Assembly: GCF_023824315.1 (NCBI RefSeq)
Contig: NZ_CP098732.1
Coordinates: 124,001-188,000 of the forward strand
DNA length: 64,000 nucleotides
Direction of reading: 5' to 3'
Origin: Acinetobacter tibetensis
GTDB taxonomy: Bacteria > Pseudomonadota > Gammaproteobacteria > Pseudomonadales > Moraxellaceae
Positions 28,842 to 38,861 of the stretch are shown here, piece by piece. Within the stretch, counting starts at the first letter, position 1, and each line of letters begins with the position of its first letter. The position numbers and the translations under genes are program-made. Below the pieces are notes generated by a model. The model had not been told where the DNA came from. It did no database searches and saw only the letters and a program-made list of their open reading frames with translations.

Positions 28842-28919
28842 AGTGCCGAATTGTCCCGAGTTACGGGCTTATCATAGCCTATTCAAGTTCATGGCAGTTT
28901 GATTTGATTAAAATTTAAA

Positions 28920-28961
28920 GACCAAAGTCTAAATTACAAGAACCCTACAACATTGTTAAGT
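28920..28961 (+). promoter_or_regulatory. yjcH-actP control region with GACCAAAG element
   Basis: AGACCAAAGTCT (28919-28930) contains GACCAAAG at 28920-28927. As in the acs promoter, a -35-like hexamer (ATTACA, 28933-28938) begins five bases after it; the -10 at 17 bp spacing (TTAAGT) is weak, as expected for an activator-dependent promoter. The region also precedes the divergent crbS. Confidence 0.5.
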
Positions 28962-29025
28962 TTGTATACGAAATAATTCAAATTAAAAATGCGTCTATGG
29001 CTGGACGCTTCACAGGAGCAATATT

Positions 29026-29358
29026 ATGGATGAGGTTCACGTAAACCAGATTCTACAAAATCCCAAATTTAAGGAAATGGTCAGTCGTAAAAGTAAACTT
29101 AGCTGGACACTGACGATCATTATGTTGGTTGTGTACGTTGGTTTTATGCTGTTGGTTGGCTATAACAAAGAGTTTTTAATGACTTCCTTTAGTGGTGGTG
29201 TAACCACGATTGGTATGCCATTGGGTTTAAGCATTATTGTATTGTCTTTTGTTTTATGTGGTGTGTATTCGTATATCGCGAATAACAAACTTGATGCATT
29301 AAATGAAGAAGCAATCCGCGAAGTTGAAGCAATTGCGCACGAGAAAGGACAGCACTAA
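29026..29358 (+). CDS. yjcH: DUF485 membrane protein partner of the acetate symporter
   Basis: 110 residues with two transmembrane helices (about 27-48 and 60-85), [18 protein letters not shown] near the N-terminus and a charged C-terminal tail, typical of YjcH (DUF485). Its stop overlaps the actP ATG by one base (TAATG), so the two are translationally coupled. Always paired with actP; probably a small accessory subunit, role not proven. AGGAG-like site ahead of the ATG (CAGGAGC). Confidence 0.94.
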   Translation: MDEVHVNQILQNPKFKEMVSRKSKLSWTLTIIMLVVYVGFMLLVGYNKEFLMTSFSGGVTTIGMPLGLSIIVLSFVLCGVYSYIANNKLDALNEEAIREVEAIAHEKGQH

Positions 29359-31073
29359 TGAAATGGAATTCATTGAAAGCACTTACAGTTGCTGCAACAA
29401 CCCTAATGGCTTCAGGTGTCGCACTTGCAGGTCCAGACTTAGGTGCAGCTGAACAGCAAGCGACTAACTGGCATGCCATCATCATGTTTGCCATTTTTGT
29501 CGGCTTTACCTTGTTTATTACCAAATGGGCGGCAAAACAAACCACGAGTACCACAGACTTCTATACAGCAGGTGGCGGAATTTCAGGTTTCCAAAATGGT
29601 TTAGCGATTGCGGGTGACTATATGTCCGCAGCGTCATTCTTGGGTATTTCTGCAATGGTTTTCAGCTCAGGTTTTGACGGCTTGCTGTATTCATTGGGTT
29701 TCATGGTGGGTTGGCCAGTTGTATTGTTCTTGGTGGCTGAACGTCTACGTAACTTAGGTAAGTTCAACTTATCTGACGTGGTGTCATTCCGTTTGGCGGA
29801 AAAACCAGTACGTACACTTGCCGCAGTCAGCTCTTTAGTTGTAGTTGCATTCTATCTGATTGCTCAGATGGTAGGTGCAGGTCAGTTGATCAAACTTCTA
29901 TTTGGTTTGAACTACAACCTTGCTGTGGTGATTGTTGGTCTTCTGATGATGGCTTACGTAATCTTCGGTGGAATGTTGGCAACGACTTGGGTACAGATTA
30001 TTAAAGCGGTGATGCTTTTATCTGGTGCTTCGTTTATGGCATTTATGGTCATGAAAGGCGTGGGCTTCAGTTTCTCTGAAATGTTCTCTCAATCAATTGA
30101 TGTTTTTGCAAAAGTACATGAAATTACTGTAGCGGAAGCAGGCAATATCATGGGCCCTGGTAAACTGGCTGCGAACCCAATTGATGCGATTTCTTTAGGT
30201 CTTGCATTGATGTTCGGTACAGCAGGTCTTCCACACATTTTAATGCGTTTCTTTACCGTTAAAGATGCAAAAGAAGCACGTAAGTCCGTAGTTGTGGCAA
30301 CAGGTTTCATTGGTTATTTCTACCTTTTAACTTTCATCATTGGCTTTGGTGCGATCCTTTATGTATCGAACAACCCACAGTTCCTTGATGTTGCGAAAAT
30401 GGCACTGACTGGCAAGCTTGAGCTTGTTGGTGGTAACAACATGGCTGCGGTTCACTTGTCTGATGCATTGGGCGGTGACTTGTTCATGGGCTTCATTTCA
30501 GCAGTAGCATTTGCAACCATTCTTGCAGTAGTTGCAGGTTTGACATTGTCTGGTGCTTCTGCAATCTCGCATGACTTGTATGCAAACGTATTCAAGAAAG
30601 GTCAAACTACACCTGAATCTGAACTTCGTATGTCTAAAATTGCAACTTTAGGTTTAGCTATTTTTGCAATGATTTTGGGTATTTTGTTCGAAAAACAAAA
30701 CGTTGCCTTCATGGTAGGTTTAGCATTCTCTGTAGCTGCATGTGCGAACTTCCCAGTGCTTGTATTATCAATGTTCTGGAAAGGCTTAACTACACGTGGT
30801 GCAGTGATTGGCGGTTTGGTGGGTCTAGTAACTGCGGTGGTACTCATTATCTTAGCGAAAGCAGTTTGGGTAGACACTTTGGGTATTTCTGATACTCCAA
30901 TCAACCCATTCAATGGTCCTGCAATCTTTGCAATGCCATTGGCGTTCTTCTGCTGCTGGTTGTTCTCTGTGACAGATAATTCTGCACGTGCCCAAGCAGA
31001 ACGTAAAGCATTTGACGCACAGTATGTACGTTCGATGACAGGCGTTGGTATTTCAGGCGCATCTGATCACTAA
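29358..31073 (+). CDS. actP: Cation/acetate symporter
   Basis: 571 residues, sodium:solute symporter family. An N-terminal signal-like hydrophobic segment (1-24, [20 protein letters not shown] then VALA) is followed by 13 helices; diagnostic stretches are [33 protein letters not shown] (about 65-97) and [21 protein letters not shown] (about 295-315). It imports acetate at low concentration for Acs. Coupled to yjcH and terminated right after. Probably activated by CrbR together with acs. Confidence 0.96.
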   Translation: MKWNSLKALTVAATTLMASGVALAGPDLGAAEQQATNWHAIIMFAIFVGFTLFITKWAAKQTTSTTDFYTAGGGISGFQNGLAIAGDYMSAASFLGISAMVFSSGFDGLLYSLGFMVGWPVVLFLVAERLRNLGKFNLSDVVSFRLAEKPVRTLAAVSSLVVVAFYLIAQMVGAGQLIKLLFGLNYNLAVVIVGLLMMAYVIFGGMLATTWVQIIKAVMLLSGASFMAFMVMKGVGFSFSEMFSQSIDVFAKVHEITVAEAGNIMGPGKLAANPIDAISLGLALMFGTAGLPHILMRFFTVKDAKEARKSVVVATGFIGYFYLLTFIIGFGAILYVSNNPQFLDVAKMALTGKLELVGGNNMAAVHLSDALGGDLFMGFISAVAFATILAVVAGLTLSGASAISHDLYANVFKKGQTTPESELRMSKIATLGLAIFAMILGILFEKQNVAFMVGLAFSVAACANFPVLVLSMFWKGLTTRGAVIGGLVGLVTAVVLIILAKAVWVDTLGISDTPINPFNGPAIFAMPLAFFCCWLFSVTDNSARAQAERKAFDAQYVRSMTGVGISGASDH

Positions 31074-31086
31074 TTCTGTATCTAGC

Positions 31087-31118
31087 AATAAAAAAGCTCC
31101 GTTAGGGGCTTTTTTATT
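31087..31118 (+). terminator. Rho-independent terminator of yjcH-actP
   Basis: Stem AATAAAAAAGCTCC/GGGGCTTTTTTATT with one G-U pair and a GTTA loop. Confidence 0.85.
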
Positions 31119-31271
31119 GTGTATTCAACGTCACATAATAATGAACACCAAATATCTGCTAGACCCAACCCACTAAATACGCTAAAAAAGAATAAGCAAA
31201 AGAAAAGATTCCTCAAAACAAGTAGAAACAAATATTTGAGATAACTCCATTTATTGATAAGGCAGACCAAT

Positions 31272-31955
31272 ATGCAAGTGATGATCGACTTCTGGAAAGG
31301 ATTTCGCTTATTGCCATCGGCATGGTTATTGTTGGTTCAATTCTGTATGTTGTGGCTGTCGATAATGGGTCATCGGGGTTTGTCATATCGGGCATTTATG
31401 TGGTGTCTGGGGGTATTGGCCTTACTCATCATTGCCAAAGTAATTCGACAAACGCCAGTTTATACTTTTTTGGGTTTAAGCTTTGTCGGTGGGGCTTTTA
31501 TTTTTTCTTTTCTTATTTTGTTGGGCTTCGACACCGTAGCGATACAGGTGATTGCACACAGTTTTGAAAGTTTGGCTTATTTTTTGGCAGCCTATGGTTT
31601 GGTTCGTTATATGTTTGCAGACCGTTATTTGACCAAAGATGAAATGTTTGCAGCAGGCGCTGTATTCACCCTGATGGCTTGGGGGTTTGCATTCTTATAC
31701 AATATTTGCCAACTCCTGATGCCCAATAGTTTCCAAAGTCCAACTGCGGGTCTGCAATCTTGGTTAAACCTGTTATTTCTAAGCTTTAGTTTACAGTCGG
31801 CCACAGGGCTATCCGATATTATGCCAATGACTTCAGCAGCGCGTATTTTGGCGATGTTACAAATGTTTTGTGGCGTCATGTATTTGGCCTTAATTGTGTC
31901 CAGACTCATTGCGCTACAATATATTCGGCATGATCCTCGGCAAAATAATGACTAA
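31272..31955 (+). CDS. Potassium-channel-like membrane protein with an altered selectivity filter
   Basis: About 227 residues, five or six hydrophobic helices. The C-terminal part reads like the pore module of two-TM ion channels (Ion_trans_2): pore helix LLFLSFSLQSATGLSDIMP followed by MTSAARILAMLQMFCGVMYLALIVSRLI, matching the usual pattern T-x-G-Y-G-D-I-x-P, x-T-x-x-A-R, G-x-x-Y-x-A-x-x-V-x-R-L. The filter is TGLSD (178-182) instead of GYGD, so K+ selectivity is doubtful. The ATG at 31272 is preferred (AAGG nine bases ahead) over TTG 31254. It may conduct other ions or be a non-conducting relative. Confidence 0.7.
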   Translation: MQVMIDFWKGFRLLPSAWLLLVQFCMLWLSIMGHRGLSYRAFMWCLGVLALLIIAKVIRQTPVYTFLGLSFVGGAFIFSFLILLGFDTVAIQVIAHSFESLAYFLAAYGLVRYMFADRYLTKDEMFAAGAVFTLMAWGFAFLYNICQLLMPNSFQSPTAGLQSWLNLLFLSFSLQSATGLSDIMPMTSAARILAMLQMFCGVMYLALIVSRLIALQYIRHDPRQNND

Positions 31956-32025
31956 TGCAACGCAGTAAATCGTTACAGGAATTGAACTGCCTCGGCTCAC
32001 AGTATTTATTATCATCATCAAGAAT

Positions 32026-32040
32026 TGTTAAAATTTAACA
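32026..32040. promoter_or_regulatory. Operator-like dyad upstream of the BCCT transporter gene
   Basis: TGTTAAA-A-TTTAACA, a perfect inverted repeat with seven-base arms, 83 bases before the ATG. It could be a site for a TetR-type (BetI-like) repressor, but no regulator gene is adjacent and the sequence is AT-rich. Confidence 0.35.
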
Positions 32041-32122
32041 TATTCACTTCTTAATAAGACTCGCGAAATTAACCTGATTGGTTTCATTTTTTTACATTTA
32101 TAAAAATCTTCTGGGGGAAATT

Positions 32123-34096
32123 ATGCCTTCCATCAAGACGTCTCCATTTGCCAATGTCAAACGGAATGTATTTTTCAGTACTGTTGCCATTATCGTGCTC
32201 TTTTTGGCTTTAATTTTATTTGACCCAAGTGGTTTTGAAAACTTAACCAAGCGTTTAAATCAATGGATTATTGATTCTTTTAGCTGGTTTTATGTCTTAG
32301 CAGTTGCGTTCTTTCTTATTTTACTTATTTTTATCGCTATGTCGGATATGGGTAAAATTAAATTAGGACCCGATCATAGTAGCCCCGAATACAGTAAAAG
32401 CTCTTGGTTTGCGATGCTCTTTACTGCTGGTATGGGAATTGGACTGATGTTTTTTGGCGTGGCTGAACCCGTCATGCATTATGTTAATCCACCGACTGGA
32501 GAAGGGGAAACGTTAGCTTCGGCTCAACAAGCAATGCGGATTACTTTTTTCCATTGGGGCTTACATGCATGGGCCATCTACGCACTAGTGGGATTATCAC
32601 TGGCTTACTTTTCCTTTCGGCATAATTTGCCGCTTAAAGTCCGCTCAGCACTGTATCCGCTGGTCGGCAAAAAAATATATGGTCCTGTGGGTGATGCAGT
32701 CGACACCTTTGCTACTTTGGGCACCATTTTCGGGGTGGCCACCACACTCGGTTTTGGGGTGACCCAAATTAATTCTGGCTTGAATTATTTATTTGGTATT
32801 CAGCAAAGTGTTTTTATTCAAGTGGGGCTGATTATCTTTGTCAGCTTTTTAGCGGCTTTGTCGGTTGGCTTTGGTTTGGATAAAGGGATTAAACGCCTGT
32901 CTGAGTTGAATCTGATACTTGCTCTGGTTTTACTTTTATTCGTTTTTTTCGCGAGTTCCTCAATTTATATCCTACAAACCAGCATTCAAAATGCAGGGCA
33001 ATATATCTCCAACTTGTTCACAATGACCTTCAACTTGTATGCCTATCAACCCAATGGCTGGATTGGCGGTTGGACCATTATGTATTGGGCGTGGTGGATT
33101 TCATGGTCACCATTTGTCGGGATGTTTATTGCCCGAGTATCCCGTGGACGTAGTATTCGAGAGTTTATTGTTGGCGTGTTATTTATCCCGACGGGTTTTA
33201 CTTTAATCTGGATGGGCTTTATGGGGAATGCAGCACTGTTCAGTATTATTCACGATGGGCAAAGCTCCTTGATTGCAGCGGTACAGCACGATTCATCCGT
33301 GGCACTATTTGAGTTTCTGACGCATCTTCCATTTGCACAAATTTCTTGCCTGATTGCGACGGTACTGGTGGTGCTATTCTTTGTCACTTCTGCCGATTCA
33401 GGCTCACTCGTGATTGATTACTTAACCGCAGAAAGTGAAAACTCACCTTTATGGCAGCGATTATTTTGGACGGTTTTAATTGCACTGCTCTCGATTATTC
33501 TCTTGATGGCAGGGGGCTTAGCGGCATTGCAATCGGCCACCATTATGAGTGCTTTGCCCTTTACCTTAATTATGTTGTTGATGTGTTGGGGTTTAATCAA
33601 AGCACTCAGTTTGGATTTAACCAAAATGCAAGCACTGCAAGAAGCGCGGATTACCCCACGAGCCATTCAAAATCCACGTAGTTGGCAGCAGCGTTTGGGG
33701 CTGATCATGCATTACCCGCATACCCAACAAGAGGTGGAACAGTTTATACAACACGATGTGCAACACGCTTTTCTGCAAGTACAAAAGGAATTTCAGCGTC
33801 GTCAACTTGAAGTGACCATTCGACCGATTGAACAGGGATTACAATTGCGCGTCGATCATCACAATGAAATCAATTTTATTTATCAAGTCGTTTCACGTGA
33901 AACTCAGCCACCGAGTTTTATGGCAGATGCACGAGTGCAAGATCAGCCGTTTTATCAAGCCGAAGTTTTTTTGCGGGAAGGTGGACAAAATTATGATGTG
34001 ATGGACTGGACCATGGAAGATTTACTGCAAGATATTATTGATCAGTATGAACGTCATCTTCATTTCTTGAGTTTGGTGCGTAGCCCGAACATATAA
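32123..34096 (+). CDS. betT: BCCT-family transporter, BetT-like (choline/betaine)
   Basis: About 657 residues: 12 transmembrane helices (about 20-520) of the betaine/choline/carnitine family, then a cytosolic C-terminal domain of roughly 130 residues as in BetT. The TM8 signature MYWAWWISWSPFVGMFIARVSRGR is intact, including the aromatic residues that bind the trimethylammonium group; GMGIGLMFFGVAEP marks TM3. Start 32123 has GGGGGA ahead of it; the upstream in-frame ATG at 32078 does not. Substrate likely choline, imported for glycine-betaine synthesis, but betA/betB/betI are not in the window. Confidence 0.88.
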   Translation: MPSIKTSPFANVKRNVFFSTVAIIVLFLALILFDPSGFENLTKRLNQWIIDSFSWFYVLAVAFFLILLIFIAMSDMGKIKLGPDHSSPEYSKSSWFAMLFTAGMGIGLMFFGVAEPVMHYVNPPTGEGETLASAQQAMRITFFHWGLHAWAIYALVGLSLAYFSFRHNLPLKVRSALYPLVGKKIYGPVGDAVDTFATLGTIFGVATTLGFGVTQINSGLNYLFGIQQSVFIQVGLIIFVSFLAALSVGFGLDKGIKRLSELNLILALVLLLFVFFASSSIYILQTSIQNAGQYISNLFTMTFNLYAYQPNGWIGGWTIMYWAWWISWSPFVGMFIARVSRGRSIREFIVGVLFIPTGFTLIWMGFMGNAALFSIIHDGQSSLIAAVQHDSSVALFEFLTHLPFAQISCLIATVLVVLFFVTSADSGSLVIDYLTAESENSPLWQRLFWTVLIALLSIILLMAGGLAALQSATIMSALPFTLIMLLMCWGLIKALSLDLTKMQALQEARITPRAIQNPRSWQQRLGLIMHYPHTQQEVEQFIQHDVQHAFLQVQKEFQRRQLEVTIRPIEQGLQLRVDHHNEINFIYQVVSRETQPPSFMADARVQDQPFYQAEVFLREGGQNYDVMDWTMEDLLQDIIDQYERHLHFLSLVRSPNI

Positions 34097-34101
34097 GCAA
34101 T

Positions 34102-34130
34102 AAAAAAGGACGCATGTAGCGTCCTTTTTT
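34102..34130. terminator. Bidirectional terminator between the BCCT gene and omp33-36
   Basis: Perfect 12-base arms AAAAAAGGACGC/GCGTCCTTTTTT with a five-base loop. Confidence 0.9.
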
Positions 34131-34148
34131 GATTCAGCATCTAATTAA

Positions 34149-35027
34149 TTAGAAACGGAATTTAGCATTTAAGCCAACAGTTTGCGTGTCAAGATCAACA
34201 TCTTTTGCATTCGCATTAACATAGCTTGCACCTACAGCAACTGCAGGAGTGATGAAGTAGTTCACGTTTGCACCCCAAGCTGAGTCAGGTGTACCTTCGT
34301 AGCTAGATTCAGCATAAGAAGCGCCAACACTTAATTTAGGGTTTAAATAAAGGTCAGTTTTCAATTGGTATGCAGTTGCATCACCGTAAACAAGGCCAGA
34401 TTCAAAACCGATTGACATATTTGTATCAGAGATCGCACCAACATATTTAGTACGCGCAGTGATTGCATCTTGGTCTTCACCAATCGTTGCAGTTTCACCA
34501 ACAGCTTTAACCACACCATTGCTCATTACGTTGAATGCATCAAGAGCAAATTGGTCAGCAACGTTGGTATAACCTACAGCAACCAAAAAGTTTGGCGCAG
34601 CTAAAGCACCAAGTTCTAATGCATAACGGTCGCCTTGATCGTCAGAAGCATTGTTGTTTTTGCTGTCAAGAATTGTATGGCTGTAAGACGCGCTTGCATA
34701 AGCAGGAACGAATTTAGTTGGGATATAAGCTTCAGCTTTAGCGCCATAGTTGTGTGCAGTAACATCAAAACCGTTCGAACCTAATTCAGCATAGTTGTAT
34801 GCCAAAGAAACATTAGAAGCTTGGTTTAAGAAAGCTGCTTCTGCTAAAGGACCTTTAGAAGAATCTACATCTTTAAAGTAGTAAGTACCTTGCACACCAC
34901 CAGTAAAGTCTTTGTCGTTTGCTGCAGATGCATCGATGTATTCAGACTGACCTTGTACTTCGAATTGGTATGCTTGAGCACCGGTCATGGCTAATAATAA
35001 TGCAGTGGCTAAACCGAGTTTTTTCAT
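34149..35027 (-). CDS. omp33-36: Outer-membrane porin Omp33-36
   Basis: 292 residues with signal peptide MKKLGLATALLLAMTGAQA (cleavage before YQFEVQGQSEY) and C-terminal KFRF. The sequence follows the A. baumannii Omp33-36 protein as I recall it over its whole length (KGPLAEAAFLNQASNVSLAYNY, RYALELGALAAPNFLVAVGYT, WGANVNYFITPAVAVGASYV). In A. baumannii this channel admits water and small molecules, influences carbapenem entry and acts on host cells. The start at 35027 is chosen because the signal peptide begins there; the open frame runs to 35081. Confidence 0.93.
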   Translation of the reverse strand: MKKLGLATALLLAMTGAQAYQFEVQGQSEYIDASAANDKDFTGGVQGTYYFKDVDSSKGPLAEAAFLNQASNVSLAYNYAELGSNGFDVTAHNYGAKAEAYIPTKFVPAYASASYSHTILDSKNNNASDDQGDRYALELGALAAPNFLVAVGYTNVADQFALDAFNVMSNGVVKAVGETATIGEDQDAITARTKYVGAISDTNMSIGFESGLVYGDATAYQLKTDLYLNPKLSVGASYAESSYEGTPDSAWGANVNYFITPAVAVGASYVNANAKDVDLDTQTVGLNAKFRF

Positions 35028-35066
35028 GAGTGTTACCAGTTTGTTAGAATGAATTAAACAACTAGC

Positions 35067-35094
35067 ATTGTATTGTAACAATTTATTTAGTCAA
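35067..35094 (-). promoter_or_regulatory. Promoter of omp33-36
   Basis: Minus strand: TTGACT (35094-35089), 16 bp spacer, TACAAT (35072-35067), giving a leader of about 33 bases. Confidence 0.7.
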
Positions 35095-35503
35095 TTAAAC
35101 GCGTGTTACAGATTGCAGTGCGCATTTACTTGAAATAAGTGATGTACATAAAGTAGACAGATAGAAAAATTTATGTCAACCTTTAAAAAAAGACAGGGAT
35201 TACAATTGAATAAGTTCATTCTTTTCTTATTTTTCGGCACAAGAATGCGGCAAAACAAGATAGCTTTTTAATTGTAAAAAGAAATTAATTATTTAAAAGT
35301 AATTGTCAAAAACAATGATAAGTTTCATCAAATTGCAGCAATCATTTGTGATTCATTCTGAATAATTGTTCAAAATTTAATTAAATATTACGAAAAATGT
35401 AACAATTGTACTTTTAATAAGCTATTTTTTACTATTAATGTGACTTGCTTCTCTTAATCTGTATTAAATGTGTTTTTGTATAAAACAAAGTAATTTAATC
35501 GGC

Positions 35504-35532
35504 TTTACATCTGAAGAAAAGAGAGACATAAT
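35504..35532 (+). promoter_or_regulatory. Promoter of the candidate sRNA
   Basis: TTTACA (35504-35509), exact 17 bp spacer, CATAAT (35527-35532), in a stretch with no gene. Predicted start near 35539. Confidence 0.55.
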
Positions 35533-35538
35533 AATTGA

Positions 35539-35641
35539 GTAATCAGATCATGTTTCATGCAAATAGTGTGATAGCTGCCTGATTCTCCACAAAAAGTTTT
35601 AGTTTATCGCCCAACTTTCCCCAAGGTTGGGCTTTTTTTTT
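35539..35641 (+). ncRNA. Candidate small RNA of about 103 nt
   Basis: Lies in the 1.07-kb gap between omp33-36 and the OXA gene. It has a good sigma-70 promoter and ends in a strong intrinsic terminator (stem of ten pairs, GCCCAACTTT with AAGGTTGGGC, CCCC loop, 35609-35632) followed by a run of nine T, the usual 3' end of an Hfq-type sRNA. No ORF longer than about ten codons fits between (MFHANSVIAA at 35549-35581 has no ribosome-binding site). I cannot match it to a named RNA family. Confidence 0.5.
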
Positions 35642-35885
35642 GCTTTTTAAAACATGAAATGTGACTTAAAAATAACACATAGAACTAGAGGAGCTAAGGT
35701 GGTGCATATTTGCAAGAGACTGGGCTTATAGGGAGTCAGTGAACTTGTCTAAATACATTTTAGTTATGGTAGATGTGTCTTAAATAGGTAAATCAGGGAA
35801 GCATGAAACTGATTTATTGCACTAATATAGTGCTTTTATGCTGTAAAATTGAGTTGAAATTAATATAGCGATTTAATCGTATAAT

Positions 35886-35924
35886 AAAAAAATCCCAGTT
35901 TAAGTAAATAAACTGGGATTTTTT
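35886..35924. terminator. Orphan bidirectional terminator upstream of the OXA gene
   Basis: Sixteen-base arms AAAAAATCCCAGTTTA/TAAACTGGGATTTTTT with a six-base loop. No gene ends here on either strand; the DNA between 35642 and 35885 holds only very short frames (for example a 21-codon one at 35803-35868), so it may shield the OXA gene from upstream transcription or end an unseen transcript. Confidence 0.75.
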
Positions 35925-35987
35925 CGCCAAAAAACAGGGAAATTTAAAAATATCTGCTGAGGATGAAATTAAAAACGCCCTAATGTT

Positions 35988-36000
35988 GTGCATTATGCAC
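35988..36000. promoter_or_regulatory. Palindrome in the OXA promoter region
   Basis: GTGCAT-T-ATGCAC, perfect six-base arms, directly followed by CATAAT (36001-36006), a possible -10 box. No good -35 is seen. The gene start is 95 bases after the palindrome. Confidence 0.35.
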
Positions 36001-36019
36001 CATAATGGATCAAAAGTAA

Positions 36020-36934
<915 letters not shown>

Positions 36935-37123
36935 TAGGCTTCAGGGCAGATGAGATGAAAGCAGTCTAAGGCTGCCTTTGGGTATTCAATCTGTTATGCT
37001 AAATTTAAATGTCTCAAAGCAAAGCAAAAATAACAAATTAAAATATCGTTTTCAGCGTTGCATCTTTTATCAATGTTATGGTTTAACTATAAAGAAGCAA
37101 CTTAGCGAAATTTAATAATATTC

Positions 37124-38827
37124 ATGGCAACATTACGGGCAGAAAATATAAGTAAACGATTATTGGGTGCAATGTTGGTCATTGTACTGTCGTTACTGTT
37201 TATTTCCGTACCTCTTATTTTAAAAAGCCACCAAAATTACCAACAGGCGCAGCTATCTTTAACAGAAATTCAGAGTCTGCGTGCAGTTGCCGAATTATCC
37301 AATAAAATTTCACGTGAACGCGCACCCAGCAATAAAGTCATGTCGAGTACCCCTGAAGAATATGCACAAAACCAACAAGAATTAGCTGAATATCGACAAG
37401 GGGTCGATCAGCATATTCAAAGCACAATTTTACGCTTGAATGAGGCAGGATTTAATACTGAAGCGGCCGAAATTGTGACGCAATTACAACCGCAGCTACA
37501 ACAAGGGCGTGATGCTGTTGATGCTTATGCCACTTTGCCCCGCACACAACGCAATATGGAACAATTGGATGCTGCCATATTACAGATGTTTGCAGCATGG
37601 GATGTAAGCCATAATGTATTGAAAAATATGGTGATTCATTCGCAGAGTCTAGATGAACACACCTCAAATTATTATACCTTGATTTTAATTTTAGCCGATT
37701 TGCGTGATCAAGCAGGACGTGTTGCTTCGAATGTGATTGCCCCTGTGACCTTTAAACAGAAAATGCCTGATAGCAATTTGGCACGTTCCTTACAAACTCA
37801 GCATCAGGCACATTATTTATGGGATTTGGTGAATACCATTTTGCCTGAACAAGATAAAACTGTTGAATTTATGCAATTACATGAAAAAGTAAAGACGGAT
37901 TTTCTTGAGCAGGGTATAAGCACGGTACAACATTTGATACAAGACAGCATTTCAGGGCGACCTTATGAATTATCGGGTACTGAGTTAACTCAAAAAATCG
38001 TCGATAAATTCAGTTCCGTCGTGAATTTGCAAACCTATATTTTAGATTATAGTTTGCAAGTGGCAGAACGAGAGAAATTACAGGCCAAACGTCAATTTTA
38101 TCTCACCCTTTTTGTGACCACTATTTCTTTGTTTGCTGCTTTATTTACCATGATCTATGCACGTCGTAAGGTTTTTGAACCATTAATTCAGGCGCGCGAA
38201 ACAATTTTGAATTTATCTCAAGGCTCAAAACTTGAGACAACAGAAGCATTACAGCATGGTTCAGGGGTGGATTCATTGTTTACGGCGATACGTAAATTAG
38301 AAAGCATGTTGCAGCAACGAGATGCTTTGGAGTTTCAATTAAAAAATATTGCCAATTCTGATGCTTTAACTGGGGTGGCAAATCGTTTGGCTTTAGAGAG
38401 TTATATTCGGCATTTAGAAAAGCAGCCTAAGAAACTCGAAAAATTGTGTTTGATTGTGATTGATATTGATGATTTTAAGCAAGTAAATGATCAATATGGG
38501 CATATGATCGGAGACAAAGTTATTCAGATGGTGGCAAACATTTTAAAAGCCAATGTACGTACTACAGATTTAATTGTACGTTACGGAGGTGATGAATTTC
38601 TGGTCTTGCTTGAGCAGATGAGTGAGATAGAAGCGCTGAACATTGCCGATCAGATTCGGCGTGATGTGGGCAGGGCAAATATGCAGGTGGGGCTTGTCCC
38701 CGATTTATATGTGTCTGTCAGTGCGGGCTATGCCATCGGTGGTGCAAGTTGGTTGGAATTATTTCATAAAGCCGATCAGTCTTTATTTAAGGCGAAGGCG
38801 AAAGGGAAAAATGCGGTGCAAGGTTAG
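37124..38827 (+). CDS. Membrane-bound diguanylate cyclase with a periplasmic helical sensor domain
   Basis: 567 residues. TM1 (about 15-32), a periplasmic mostly helical region (about 35-320), TM2 (about 325-345), a HAMP-like stretch and coiled coil (345-405), then a GGDEF domain (about 410-565). The catalytic motif RYGGDEF is intact, and an RxxD inhibitory site (RTTD) lies five residues ahead, so it should make cyclic di-GMP with product inhibition. No EAL domain. Signal sensed unknown. It appears monocistronic. Confidence 0.9.
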   Translation: MATLRAENISKRLLGAMLVIVLSLLFISVPLILKSHQNYQQAQLSLTEIQSLRAVAELSNKISRERAPSNKVMSSTPEEYAQNQQELAEYRQGVDQHIQSTILRLNEAGFNTEAAEIVTQLQPQLQQGRDAVDAYATLPRTQRNMEQLDAAILQMFAAWDVSHNVLKNMVIHSQSLDEHTSNYYTLILILADLRDQAGRVASNVIAPVTFKQKMPDSNLARSLQTQHQAHYLWDLVNTILPEQDKTVEFMQLHEKVKTDFLEQGISTVQHLIQDSISGRPYELSGTELTQKIVDKFSSVVNLQTYILDYSLQVAEREKLQAKRQFYLTLFVTTISLFAALFTMIYARRKVFEPLIQARETILNLSQGSKLETTEALQHGSGVDSLFTAIRKLESMLQQRDALEFQLKNIANSDALTGVANRLALESYIRHLEKQPKKLEKLCLIVIDIDDFKQVNDQYGHMIGDKVIQMVANILKANVRTTDLIVRYGGDEFLVLLEQMSEIEALNIADQIRRDVGRANMQVGLVPDLYVSVSAGYAIGGASWLELFHKADQSLFKAKAKGKNAVQG

Positions 38828-38861
38828 ACCTATCACCGCATCAATCAGTGTTTATTCAGAA

